Assembly (NCBI GenBank): GCA_046728975.1
Contig: JBKPFU010000153.1
Coordinates: 1 to 30,002 of the forward strand
Length of the DNA stretch: 30,002 bases
Reading direction: 5' to 3'
From: JBKPFU01 sp046728975
GTDB taxonomy: Bacteria > Actinomycetota > Thermoleophilia > Gaiellales > Gaiellaceae
Shown one piece after another: positions 21,885 through 28,879 of this stretch (its first letter is position 1; every line of letters starts with the position of its first letter). A program made the position numbers and the translations under genes. The notes beneath the pieces were generated by a model. The model was not told where the DNA came from. It did not search any database and was given only the letters and a program-made list of their open reading frames with translations.

Positions 21885-22364
21885 TTACGACTTCTTGTTC
21901 GCCGAGCCCTCGATCGTCGCCTGGTCGCCCTGCCCGATCTGAATCCGGCGCGGCTTCGGCTGCTCGGGCTTCCGGACGTGGATCTCGAGGACGCCGTCCT
22001 TGTAGTCGGCGTTGATCATGTCCTCGGTGATGCCCTGCGGGAGGCTGAGCGTCCTGGAGAACGAGCCAAACCGGCGCTCGAAGCGGTAAAACCGGTCGTC
22101 ACTGGTTTCGGTCTGGCGCTCGCGCTCCGCCGAGACAGTCAGGCCTCCGTCCTCGAACTCAACCGAGATCTTGTCCTCGGGGATGCCAGGCAGGTCGAAC
22201 GCGTAGACCAGCTCGTTCTCGGTCTCCCAGACGTCGACGGCCGGCACCCAAGTCCTGGTCGTCTCGCCGTTGCCGGGGCCCCAAACGGAGTTCATGAACC
22301 GGCTCATGTCGTTCTGGAGCGATGCGAGCTCACGGAACGGCTCGAAACGTACGAGTGTGGCCAT
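21885..22364 (-). CDS. Small heat-shock protein, Hsp20 family
   Basis: ATG 22364 is chosen because AAGGAGGGAAG sits right before it; an ATG at 22382 would place the ribosome-binding site inside the gene. 159 residues. The alpha-crystallin domain (about 45-140) shows VPAVDVWETENELVYAFDLPG and the closing DGVLEIHVRKPE with RRIQIG, equivalent to the GVL and IxI motifs. The protein is a cytosolic holdase chaperone. The promoter is strong and appears to carry an HspR-type operator, so heat induction is likely. Confidence 0.95.
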   Translation of the reverse strand: MATLVRFEPFRELASLQNDMSRFMNSVWGPGNGETTRTWVPAVDVWETENELVYAFDLPGIPEDKISVEFEDGGLTVSAERERQTETSDDRFYRFERRFGSFSRTLSLPQGITEDMINADYKDGVLEIHVRKPEQPKPRRIQIGQGDQATIEGSANKKS

Positions 22365-22397
22365 CTTCCCTCCTTTCGTCATCCTTAAGCGCGGATA

Positions 22398-22427
22398 AAT
22401 ATAAAACCTGAGCGTTAGGTTGTCAAG
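22398..22427 (-). promoter_or_regulatory. Strong Hsp20 promoter with overlapping HAIR-like operator
   Basis: On the minus strand a consensus -35 TTGACA (22426-22421) and TATATT (22403-22398) are separated by exactly 17 nt. The segment 22427-22407 reads CTTGACA-N7-GCTCAGG. It resembles the HspR target HAIR (CTTGAGT-N7-ACTCAAG), with 10 of 14 arm positions matching, and covers the -35. HspR binding there would block the promoter. It is the best match to a vegetative promoter that I saw in the window. Confidence 0.6.
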
Positions 22428-22454
22428 TTGCCTTGTTTAGCATCGCTGAGCCGA

Positions 22455-23399
22455 ATGTTGGCCGTTTCCGAAGATCTCAAAGGGCGCGATTTCACGCGCG
22501 TCGCCGACTGGGAGACCGGCGAGCTGCTCGCCGCGCTCGACCTCGCCGAGGAGCTGAAGGAGCTCCAGAAGCGGCGCGAAGAGCACCACCTGCTCCCCGG
22601 GCGGACGCTCGGAATGATCTTCCAGAAGCCGTCGACGCGCACACGTGTCTCGTTCGAGGTGGGCATCGCGCAGCTCGGCGGGACGGGCCTCTATCTCGCG
22701 GCGGGCGACCTTCAGCTCGGGCGGGGGGAGACGATCCGGGACACCGCGACGGTGCTGTCCCGCTACCTCGACGGGATCATGATCCGCACCTTCGCGCAGG
22801 ACGACGTGGAAGAGCTCGCTCGCCACGCCTCGATCCCGGTCATCAATGGTCTCACGGACTGCGCCCACCCCTGCCAGGCGCTGGCGGACGTGATGACGAT
22901 GCGCGAGCGGTTCGGCAGGCTCGACGGTCTGCGCGTGGTCTACGTCGGGGACGGCAACAACGTCTGCGCGTCGCTGATGGTCGCGTGCGCAAAGCTCGGT
23001 GCGAGCTTCCTCGCCGCAACTCCCGAGAGATACGAGCTGTCCGAGGACGTCATTGCGATCGCGCGCGACGCGGCCGGCCGCTCGGGCGCGAGCGTGGAGG
23101 TGGTCCGGGATCCGCGCGGGGCAGCGGACGGCGCCGACGTCCTCTACACGGACGTCTGGACGAGCATGGGCCAGGACGATGAGCGCGAGCGTCGTCTGCG
23201 CGACCTGGCCGGCTACGGCATTGACGAGGCGCTCGTCGACCTCGCGGACGAGAGCTCGATCGTCCTCCATTGTCTGCCCGCGCACTACGGCGAGGAGATA
23301 ACCGAGGACGTGCTCTACGGCGCGCACTCGGCAGTCTGGGACCAGGCTGAGAACCGCCTGCACGCCCAGAAGGCGCTCATGGCGCTCGTCATCCGCTAG
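22455..23399 (+). CDS. argF: Ornithine carbamoyltransferase
   Basis: ATG 22455 gives 314 residues, the normal length. The carbamoyl-phosphate site FQKPSTRTRVSFEVG (STRTR at 60-64), the DCAHPCQALAD motif and the ornithine-site HCLPAHYG are all present. It makes citrulline from ornithine and carbamoyl phosphate. No other arg gene lies alongside, and it heads a run with rhomboid and zincin genes at 0-6 nt spacing. The Hsp20 gene diverges on its left. A TAGCAT hexamer at 22438-22443 may be its -10. Biosynthetic or catabolic use cannot be decided; carbamate kinase is encoded 6.4 kb upstream. Confidence 0.95.
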   Translation: MLAVSEDLKGRDFTRVADWETGELLAALDLAEELKELQKRREEHHLLPGRTLGMIFQKPSTRTRVSFEVGIAQLGGTGLYLAAGDLQLGRGETIRDTATVLSRYLDGIMIRTFAQDDVEELARHASIPVINGLTDCAHPCQALADVMTMRERFGRLDGLRVVYVGDGNNVCASLMVACAKLGASFLAATPERYELSEDVIAIARDAAGRSGASVEVVRDPRGAADGADVLYTDVWTSMGQDDERERRLRDLAGYGIDEALVDLADESSIVLHCLPAHYGEEITEDVLYGAHSAVWDQAENRLHAQKALMALVIR

Positions 23400-23405
23400 T
23401 CGGCA

Positions 23406-24116
23406 TTGATCCCGCTCAAGGACAACGTACCGACGCGGTCGTTTCCGCTCGTCACCGTCGCCATCATCGGTGTGAACACCCTGGTTTGGATCTGGGAGTT
23501 CACCGGCACGTCCGTCGACCACGACGTGCTCCGTTACGGCTACTACCCGTGCACCGTCCAGAGCCCCTGTGCCTCGCCGGCGGCCGGCGTGCCGCACCTC
23601 TCGTGGTGGGACGGGGCGTTCACGTCGATGTTCATGCACGGCAGCTGGTTCCACATCATCGGGAACATGCTCTTCCTCTGGATCTTCGGCAACAACGTCG
23701 AGGATTCGATGGGCCGCATCCGGTTCGCGGTCTGGTATCTCCTCTGCGGACTGGCGGCCACCGCCTCACAGACCTACGTCACGCTCCAGTTCGGCGACGC
23801 CCAGTCCGCGAGCATCCCGAACGTAGGTGCGAGCGGTGCGATCGCGGGAGTGCTCGGCGCGTACTTCCTGCTGCTGCCGACCGCGAGCGTGCTGACGGCG
23901 ATCTTCGTGGTGTTCATCTTCTTCCTGCAGGAGCTCCCCGCGATCCTGTTCCTCGGGATCTGGTTTTTGTTCCAGCTCTGGGAAGGCGGGTTCTCGCTTG
24001 TCGAGCCCCAAGCGGGCGGCGGTGTCGCCTTCTTCGCGCACATCGGCGGCTTCGTGTTCGGAATGCTGACCGTGCGCGCGGTGATCGTTCGAGAGCCGTT
24101 ACGTCCCACCTGGTAG
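23406..24116 (+). CDS. Rhomboid-family intramembrane serine protease
   Basis: TTG 23406, 6 nt after argF, giving 236 residues. The start MIPLKDNVPTRSFPLVTVA is the usual one for bacterial rhomboids. Six membrane segments. The HGSWFHIIGNMLFLWIFGNN stretch carries the conserved His and Asn, the catalytic serine lies in GASGAIAGVLG, and the catalytic His in FFAHIGGFVFG. It cleaves membrane proteins within the bilayer. The loop after segment 1 is long, with two Cys (about 45-60). It abuts the zincin gene with no spacer. Confidence 0.93.
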   Translation: MIPLKDNVPTRSFPLVTVAIIGVNTLVWIWEFTGTSVDHDVLRYGYYPCTVQSPCASPAAGVPHLSWWDGAFTSMFMHGSWFHIIGNMLFLWIFGNNVEDSMGRIRFAVWYLLCGLAATASQTYVTLQFGDAQSASIPNVGASGAIAGVLGAYFLLLPTASVLTAIFVVFIFFLQELPAILFLGIWFLFQLWEGGFSLVEPQAGGGVAFFAHIGGFVFGMLTVRAVIVREPLRPTW

Positions 24117-24422
24117 GTGGAGTCGTTCGAAGAGCACGTGAGGCGCGCACTCGATTCGCTCCCCGACGACCTCGCGGACGCGCTCGAGAACGTGGCGGTC
24201 GTGGTCGAGGACGTCAACCCGGAGGAGCCGCACCTGCTTGGCCTCTTCGAACAACCGCAGCACCTGCCGGCCAAGATCACGATCTACCGGCTGCCCCTCG
24301 AACGGTCATTCGGTAACGACGCGGAGGGGCTCGAAAACGAGATCCGCATCACGGTTCTGCACGAGCTGGCGCACTACTTCGGGATCGAGGAGGAGCGGCT
24401 CCGCGACCTCGGTTACGAATAG
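24117..24422 (+). CDS. Minimal zincin metallopeptidase-family protein
   Basis: GTG 24117 follows the rhomboid stop directly; 101 residues. The zinc motif HELAHYFGIEEERLRDLGY is the HExxHxxG type with a downstream acidic helix, as in small one-domain zincin-like proteins of actinobacteria. No signal peptide. Activity of the family is poorly defined. Co-translation with the rhomboid hints at a shared proteolytic task or just a shared promoter. Confidence 0.87.
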   Translation: MESFEEHVRRALDSLPDDLADALENVAVVVEDVNPEEPHLLGLFEQPQHLPAKITIYRLPLERSFGNDAEGLENEIRITVLHELAHYFGIEEERLRDLGYE

Positions 24423-24450
24423 GAATACGTGCGAGGGGGGCGTCGTTTCC

Positions 24451-24699
24451 ATGGGCATGCAGACCCTTTCGGAGATTCGTCGGGAGATCGACGCCGCCAC
24501 CGAACGGCGCGCGGAACTTTGGCGCGTCCTGGGGCAGCGGTCGGATCCCGAGCTTTCTGCGGAGCTGAAGGAGCTCGATCAGCGCCTGGAACGGCTCTGG
24601 GACGAGCATCGGTTGCTCCGCGCCCGCGTTCGCTTCGGCGACCGCAACGACATTATCGCGCGCGCCCGCCACGAAGAGCGGCTCGCGCGAGCAGCCTGA
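24451..24699 (+). CDS. Small coiled-coil protein, 82 aa
   Basis: ATG 24451, with a purine-rich GAGGGGGG upstream, 28 nt after the zincin gene. Charged and helical throughout (LSEIRREIDAATERRAELW, then ELKELDQRLERLWDEHRLL), a heptad-like antiparallel coil with no cysteine or hydrophobic segment. I do not recognise the family. A good hairpin terminator follows 15 nt after the stop, ending the argF-rhomboid-zincin run. Confidence 0.65.
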   Translation: MGMQTLSEIRREIDAATERRAELWRVLGQRSDPELSAELKELDQRLERLWDEHRLLRARVRFGDRNDIIARARHEERLARAA

Positions 24700-24714
24700 T
24701 CCTCCTCTCCCCCC

Positions 24715-24742
24715 AAGCCGGCGGCGGCGAGCCGCCGGCTTT
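24715..24742 (+). terminator. 11-bp stem-loop terminator with C/T tail
   Basis: AAGCCGGCGGC (24715-24725) pairs perfectly with GCCGCCGGCTT (24731-24741) around GGCGA, followed by TCCCCCTTTT. It is the clearest intrinsic terminator in the right half and closes the argF operon. Confidence 0.85.
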
Positions 24743-24842
24743 CCCCCTTTTGAAGTAGGAAAGTAAGGGTTCGCAGGCGCGGCGTGAGGGGCCCGGCGCG
24801 GCAGGATCTGTTTAGTCGGGAGACAACACCTAGGAGGAAGCA

Positions 24843-25412
24843 ATGCTCGGCTTGTGCATCCTGTGCACTGCCGCCGCTGCTGCATCCTCGGTGGTGGGCA
24901 CATCCACACTTGCGGTCCCGGAGAGCACGTCCGGCGCCCCGGGCTACCTGGCGCCACGCCGCGTCTGTCGCGGACAGGCGAACGTCCGCGCCGCGGCGAT
25001 CGTCCAGAAGCGCTCGATGCGCTGCCTCGTCAATTACGCACGGAGGCGGCGAGGGCTGGCTCCGTTGCGCGCCTCGGCAGCTCTCGATTCGGCGGCGCTT
25101 GCGCGGGCCGTTGCGATCCGAACCTGCAACGACTTCTCGCACACCCCCTGTGGCCAGAGCTTCCTGGTCGTCTATGTCCGTAGCGGCTACCTGCGCGTGA
25201 TGGGGGAAGTGGGCGAGAACCTCGCCTACGGCCAGGGCTATCTCGGCTCGGCCAGGAGCGCCATGGCGCAGTGGCTCGCGTCGCCCGGACACCGCGCGAA
25301 CCTATTCGACCGCGGCTGGGCCGACTTCGGCGTCGGGTTCGTCAAGTCGCGAAGGCTGTTCGGCGGTGTGAACGTCGAGGTGTGGGTGGTCAACTTCGGC
25401 CGGCGCGGTTAG
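24843..25412 (+). CDS. Secreted CAP-domain (SCP/PR-1-like) protein
   Basis: ATG 24843 follows AGGAGGAA; 189 residues. A short signal sequence is followed by a linker and the CAP domain (about 60-189): LVNYARRRRGLAPLRASAAL, FSHTPCG, VGENLAYGQG, AMAQWLASPGHRANLF and a C-terminal VEVWVVNFGR. Conserved His, Glu and the GHR loop are kept, and Cys pairs are consistent with export. The function of bacterial CAP proteins is not settled; lipid binding and adhesion have been proposed. It appears to be a single-gene unit. Confidence 0.9.
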   Translation: MLGLCILCTAAAAASSVVGTSTLAVPESTSGAPGYLAPRRVCRGQANVRAAAIVQKRSMRCLVNYARRRRGLAPLRASAALDSAALARAVAIRTCNDFSHTPCGQSFLVVYVRSGYLRVMGEVGENLAYGQGYLGSARSAMAQWLASPGHRANLFDRGWADFGVGFVKSRRLFGGVNVEVWVVNFGRRG

Positions 25413-25435
25413 CCGACGTGTGAGAATCCCATGCG

Positions 25436-26356
25436 GTGCCCGCGAACGCCCGCTGGTTCCTGATCCTGGCAGCGGCCGTGGCGGCGGGCTGCGGAGGCTC
25501 GAAGGACGTGACGATCGAGACCAATTCAGTCGCGCTCCTTCGCGGTCATGACGTCGTTGCCGACGTGCCCGTGCAGGGCGCGGCCGCACGGCTCACGTAC
25601 GGAGACGGCGCCTTCTGGGCAGCCATCCCGGACCGAGGAGCGGTCTACCGGATCGACGAAGGCTCCCACGATGCGCAACGCATACAGCTCGGCGTGAGGC
25701 CGTTCGACGCGGCGGTCGGCGAGGGAGCGCTTTGGGTACCGGACCACGACACCAGATCCCTCTTCCGCGTTGACCTCGAGTCGAGGAAGGTAACCGACGC
25801 AATCAACCTCGGCGAGGGCGGGGTCGAGGCAGGCGTCGGCTTCTCCTCGATCTGGGTAATCGTTACCAGCGGCCAGCTGCTCCGAATCGATCCCGAGACG
25901 CTGAAGGTCACCGGCACGGTTCCCAACGCCGCCACCACCGCCGAGGGAATGGAGCCGAAGCTGGCCTTCGCGCCGGATGCCGTTTGGATCGCGAGCCCCT
26001 CCAGCCAGACGCTCGCGCGTATCGATCCGCGCACCCTCCGTCTCTCCACCCGCAACTTTGGGCGCGCTACCGGCGCCGCGTACAGCGACCACGCCCTTTG
26101 GGTGACCGACGGGGTACGTTACGTCTGGCGGCTGGCCGAGCCCCGGAACCGGCGTGTGTCGGCAGGGACGTATCCCGAAGACGTCGATGCCAACTCGGGC
26201 GGGGCCTGGGCGGTCAGTTACGACGACCATGCGGTCCATCAGATCGAGGCCGATGGGAAGCGGCGCCTCTGGAGTATGCGGTTGCCGAGGGTGCCGACGG
26301 CCGTCGCGACAGGCGAGGACCTCGTGGCGGTCGCGGTCGGCGGGCCTCCGTTATGA
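25436..26356 (+). CDS. Beta-propeller lipoprotein
   Basis: GTG 25436, 23 nt after the CAP gene; 306 residues. The N-terminus WFLILAAAVAAGCGGSKD has a lipobox-like AAGC with Cys19 as the lipid site. The rest consists of repeated blades such as GEGALWVPDHDTRSLFRVD, FSSIWVIVTSGQLLRIDPE and PDAVWIASPSSQTLARIDP, as in YVTN or virginiamycin-B-lyase-type propellers. It likely binds a ligand or protein at the membrane face. Its end overlaps the convergent small gene by 6 bp. GAGAAT 8 nt before the GTG may be a weak -10. Confidence 0.82.
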   Translation: MPANARWFLILAAAVAAGCGGSKDVTIETNSVALLRGHDVVADVPVQGAAARLTYGDGAFWAAIPDRGAVYRIDEGSHDAQRIQLGVRPFDAAVGEGALWVPDHDTRSLFRVDLESRKVTDAINLGEGGVEAGVGFSSIWVIVTSGQLLRIDPETLKVTGTVPNAATTAEGMEPKLAFAPDAVWIASPSSQTLARIDPRTLRLSTRNFGRATGAAYSDHALWVTDGVRYVWRLAEPRNRRVSAGTYPEDVDANSGGAWAVSYDDHAVHQIEADGKRRLWSMRLPRVPTAVATGEDLVAVAVGGPPL

Positions 26357-26665
26357 ACGCGGATCCGTCTTCCGCGCGAGCTCTCCCTCTTCCGCGAGCT
26401 TCCTGACGACCTCGAAGCCTTCCGTCCCGTCGACAACCTCCTCGATCGCGAGGATCGCGTGACCTGGAGCGACGAGGAAGTTCGTCGGCTCCTTTCGCAC
26501 CCGCTCGTACTCGGCAACGGACACTTTGAGGGGTTGTCTGCAATCGGGGTTGCCGCACTCGCACAGGATCTCGAGGGACTCGTCGCCCGGGGTGAGCTCT
26601 TCGATCCGCTCGTTGACCTCGCGAAAGATCGCTTCGTTGCGGGCGAGCCGCGCGTTCCGATCCAT
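26351..26665 (-). CDS. Small CECx4C protein, second tandem copy, 104 aa
   Basis: ATG 26665 shares one base with the stop of the paralog upstream (TGATG); a GTG at 26668 is also possible. The layout is an N-terminal charged helix (NARLARNEAIFREVNERIEEL), the cysteine motif LCECGNPDC, then an EYERVR helix, and VAPGHAILAIEEVVDGTEGF. It aligns end to end with the neighbouring gene. Three cysteines in CxCx4C could bind zinc or iron with a further ligand such as the His in PGH. The family looks like a conserved hypothetical of soil actinobacteria. Function unknown. Confidence 0.8.
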   Translation of the reverse strand: MDRNARLARNEAIFREVNERIEELTPGDESLEILCECGNPDCRQPLKVSVAEYERVRKEPTNFLVAPGHAILAIEEVVDGTEGFEVVRKLAEEGELARKTDPRS

Positions 26666-26952
26666 CACTCGGGCTTCTCGGTGATGTAGTAGCCGTCGTG
26701 TTGCTCGACGATTTCTTCGCCGGCCGTCCGTTGGTGGTCAGGGAGCATGATGAACCGGCGCTCGTGCGAGCGCAGATCGCGGTACTGCTCGAGCGTCACA
26801 TCGACCCGACCCATGCACGTTTCATCCGCACACTCGCACAGGAACGGGATGCGTGCAGAGGGAGCGAATCGCTTTTCCACAACTTCCCTCAGACGCTCGT
26901 TGGCGCTGCGGAAGACGTGCTCGTTTTCTCGCCGTCGCTCTTCGCGGTTCAC
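26665..26952 (-). CDS. Small CECx4C protein, first tandem copy, 95 aa
   Basis: GTG 26952, no strong ribosome-binding site. Same plan as the next gene: ENEHVFRSANERLREVVEK helix, FLCECADETC motif, VTLEQYRDLRSHERRF helix, LPDHQRTAGEEIVEQHDGYY. The two are clear tandem paralogs but quite diverged, so the duplication is old. Translational coupling to the second copy suggests they may act together, perhaps as a heterodimer (inference). No signal peptide or membrane segment. Confidence 0.78.
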   Translation of the reverse strand: MNREERRRENEHVFRSANERLREVVEKRFAPSARIPFLCECADETCMGRVDVTLEQYRDLRSHERRFIMLPDHQRTAGEEIVEQHDGYYITEKPE

Positions 26953-27059
26953 AGCAGCTTTCTTGGCTCGATCCCTCGAACGTCTCTCCGCGAACGGGAG
27001 ACGCGAAACAGCCGGTAGCGTAAGCAGGCCGGGACGCGGTGCGCCCCGACCTTCTCGCT

Positions 27060-27375
27060 GTGCAGCGAATCAGGTCTTACCCGCCCGTAGGGATCGTTCG
27101 CTTCTGCCTCGAACTGGGCCAGCAGCAGGTTCAGCGCGGAGGAGGTCCAGAACCGGCTCGTCATGGACGATGAAGTTGCCCTGGCTGATTGGGATGTCCC
27201 CCCGCTCCGGCACAACCGTGTGGGTCACTCTCCGAGCCGGGATCGAAATTCACGAGGTCGAGCGTTCGGCCGGTAAGGGCCGCGTTATTCATGAACACGA
27301 CCGACAAGCCGCTGCCTCGAACATCAGCAGAGACAAGGCTGCGTCTGTAATGGCGGACGTGAGGACGTGGCACAG
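27060..27375 (-). pseudogene. Decayed copy of a secreted beta-protein gene (copy A)
   Basis: Read on the minus strand, pieces of one protein appear in different frames. GSGLSVVFMNNAALTGR with LDLVNFDPG is in one frame, VVPERGDIPISQGNFIVHDE in a second, and ALNLLLAQFEAEANDPYG in a third. At least two frame changes and no usable start are seen. The FMNNAALTGR part matches copy B at 28369-28772. The family (small exported proteins with a conserved CLxVxGNxA-like block) seems common in soil actinobacteria, from my memory of such proteins. No function known. From 27376 to 27564 I see no gene. Confidence 0.55.
27265..27299 (-). repeat. 35-bp inverted repeat, left copy
   Basis: The minus-strand sequence, starting CGTGTTCATGAATAACGC and ending ACCGGCCGAA, is identical over 35 bp to 28643-28677 on the plus strand. 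Flanking sequence diverges quickly on both sides, although both lie in homologous gene remnants. Such a pair can recombine and invert the 1.34 kb between them. Confidence 0.9.
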
Positions 27376-27564
27376 CCCTTCCGCTTCGTGCTGCACATCT
27401 TCACCAAGGCCCTCTAACCACGTTCCCGTCACAGCTCGACCAGTTGTGCCATTTGAAGCTCTTTAGCAGATCGCATTGACAGCGCGGGCCGCCCGAGGGC
27501 TAGGCCGTCTATTCGGCGGCGCGGTGCCCCAACTACCCGCTTAGAAGGCGGGCCGGTCGAGTTG

Positions 27565-27759
27565 TTACGCCTGAGCCTTAGGCTTGCGACCGCGTCGTGC
27601 GACTGCCCGACCGCCTAGCCGTTCGGCTTCCGCGTCGGTCAGGTCAAGCTCGCGGACGCCCTTGCGAGCGTCGGCGAACGTAATTCGAACCGTCGCGCCC
27701 TTACCGTCCGCAATTTCCTCGCCACTCATGTCTGAGACTCGAATCGTCTTCTTTGCCAC
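27565..27759 (-). CDS. Mini Lsr2-like protein, 64 aa
   Basis: GTG 27759 preceded by GGAGGAGACCT; 64 residues. It starts MAKKTIRVSDMSGEEIADG, continues with ATVRITFADARKGVRELDL and TDAEAERLGG, and ends in the basic ARRGRKPKAQA. The first part resembles the N-terminal dimerisation domain of the nucleoid protein Lsr2. The basic RGRKPK tail recalls the AT-hook-like minor-groove contact, but the Lsr2 C-terminal DNA-binding domain is absent. It may bind DNA weakly or modulate Lsr2 by forming mixed dimers. A CCCGC/GCGGG repeat (27536-27552) past its stop may terminate it. It sits inside the decayed region but appears intact. Confidence 0.75.
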   Translation of the reverse strand: MAKKTIRVSDMSGEEIADGKGATVRITFADARKGVRELDLTDAEAERLGGRAVARRGRKPKAQA

Positions 27760-28033
27760 AGGTCTCCTCCGTTCTCGCGGGTTCGAGCGTAACCGATTCG
27801 AGCCGCAATTACGGGACGCAGTTTGAAGGCGGGCCGCCCACGGAATGAATTCGTTGATGCGGCAGAGTTCCCTCGATCGCGCTCCACTCCTTGTCTTTAC
27901 GCAAGACAATGTCATTGGAGCCGAATCGTCTCACGTGCCGTTGACGGTCCGCCGCCGACGGTCTTGAAGGCGTGCAGCACGTCCCCTAGTTACACGCGCG
28001 TTTACAAGTAGAAGCGGTCACGAATCTCTATTT
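27760..28033. other. Non-coding stretch, no gene supported
   Basis: Short open frames exist here on both strands, but none has a ribosome-binding site together with credible composition. AT content is higher than in the core genes. It separates the mini Lsr2-like gene from the GAGACCCTG repeats, and probably holds worn remains of inserted DNA. Confidence 0.5.
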
Positions 28034-28095
28034 GAGACCCTGCCGAGACCCTGCGAGTTGCCCGAGACCCTGCCGAGACCTGCGAATAGGGTCTC
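28034..28095 (-). repeat. Cluster of GAGACCCTG repeats near tRNA-Ala
   Basis: GAGACCCTG occurs at 28034-28042, 28045-28053 and 28064-28072, with a one-base-short copy at 28075-28082 and an inverted GGGTCTC at 28089-28095. The cluster lies about 100-160 nt past the 3' end of the tRNA. The same 9-mer, read as CAGGGTCTC, recurs twice next to the partial tRNA copy at 29559-29578. Repeats of this sort beside attachment cores can be integrase arm sites. Confidence 0.75.
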
Positions 28096-28193
28096 GGGCG
28101 GACTTGGAAGGTGTCAAACGGTCGCGGACGGTCGAGGCTCGAAAACGGCCGATTTGCGGCAACTTTCGCCGAATTCGGCTTCGTTACTGAGGA

Positions 28194-28266
28194 TGGAGCG
28201 TACCGGGATCGAACCGGTGACCTCCGGCTTGCAAAGCCGGCGCTCTCCCAGCTGAGCTAACGCCCC
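28194..28266 (-). tRNA. tRNA-Ala (anticodon TGC)
   Basis: A full 73-nt cloverleaf on the minus strand. The acceptor arm is GGGGCGT/ACGCTCC with one G-T pair and discriminator A. The D arm is GCTC-AGCTGGGA-GAGC, the anticodon arm CCGGC-TTTGCAA-GCCGG with TGC, and the T arm ACCGG-TTCGATC-CCGGT. CCA is not encoded. The 3' half (28192-28238 including 2 flanking bases) is repeated exactly at 29638-29684 in the other orientation. Confidence 0.97.
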
Positions 28267-28368
28267 AGGTACGACCAGTCTAGCCGGGGATGTCGCACGT
28301 TAAGGACCGCCTGAGTCTGGGCGTATCGCGGCTTGCGCCACTTTCCTGGCGTGGGAAAGGAGGCAGCC

Positions 28369-28772
28369 ATCCTGCGGTTTCTCTTGCTCCTCTGCGCGGC
28401 GCTCACCTCCGTGCGCGCCCTTACCGGCGATGCGGGCAGCGCGCAAAGCGGGAGCCAGGGTGCGGAAAACCTTGCTGCGGGGACCGGAACCCTGAACTGC
28501 ACGGCGATCCCCGGGTCACATGAACCGGTGTGATGCTGCACGTGAACGCCCAGAGTGGCGCGGGCGGCGAGAACCCGCGGGGCCACTTCTGGATCAGGTA
28601 CCCGAGCGGGGTCGAGTTCGGCGGATCGATTGTGTGCTTGAACGTGTTCATGAATAACGCGGCCCTTACCGGCCGAATCGATCGCGTCAAGGTCGGCAAT
28701 CCGTCTCTCGGATTCGTCCTCGGGAACTTCGTTCCGATCCGCATCACAGACAACGGACACGGGAAGGGCTAG
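28369..28772 (+). pseudogene. Broken secreted beta-protein gene (copy B)
   Basis: An ideal ribosome-binding site (AAAGGAGG, 28356-28363) is followed after 5 nt by ATC where ATG is expected. From there the frame encodes a signal peptide (LRFLLLLCAALTSVRA) and ENLAAGTGTLNCTAIPGSHE, then stops at TGA about 28528. A second frame takes over at once with MLHVNAQSGAGGENPRGHF, EFGGSIVCLNVFMNNAALTG and ITDNGHGKG. The joined parts read as one exported protein, so a start-codon change and a frameshift appear to have disabled it. The alternative, two overlapping genes from GTG 28351 and GTG 28530, is less likely. Confidence 0.6.
28643..28677 (+). repeat. 35-bp inverted repeat, right copy
   Basis: Identical to the minus strand of 27265-27299; it codes the FMNNAALTGR block of copy B. 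See the left copy for the recombination reading. Confidence 0.9.
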
Positions 28773-28879
28773 ATCGTCAAACCTGGGAGCAGGAACGCGA
28801 GGCGGAGCGCGCTCGCGAGGAGGAACTAGCTGCTCAAGAACCGCCGCCCTCAGATCCGGCGGAATACGCCGCCTGGCGG

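Noticed and set aside
27823..28011. 62-residue plus-strand frame after the mini Lsr2-like gene
   Set aside because: No ribosome-binding site, low-complexity basic composition and no similarity to any family I know.
28034..28095. GAGACCCTG repeats as a CRISPR array
   Set aside because: Repeat units are 9 bp with 2-10 nt gaps, far too short for CRISPR, and no cas gene is present.
27265..28677. 35-bp inverted repeats as the ends of an insertion sequence
   Set aside because: They lie inside homologous gene remnants rather than at element ends, no transposase frame lies between them, and no target duplication is visible.
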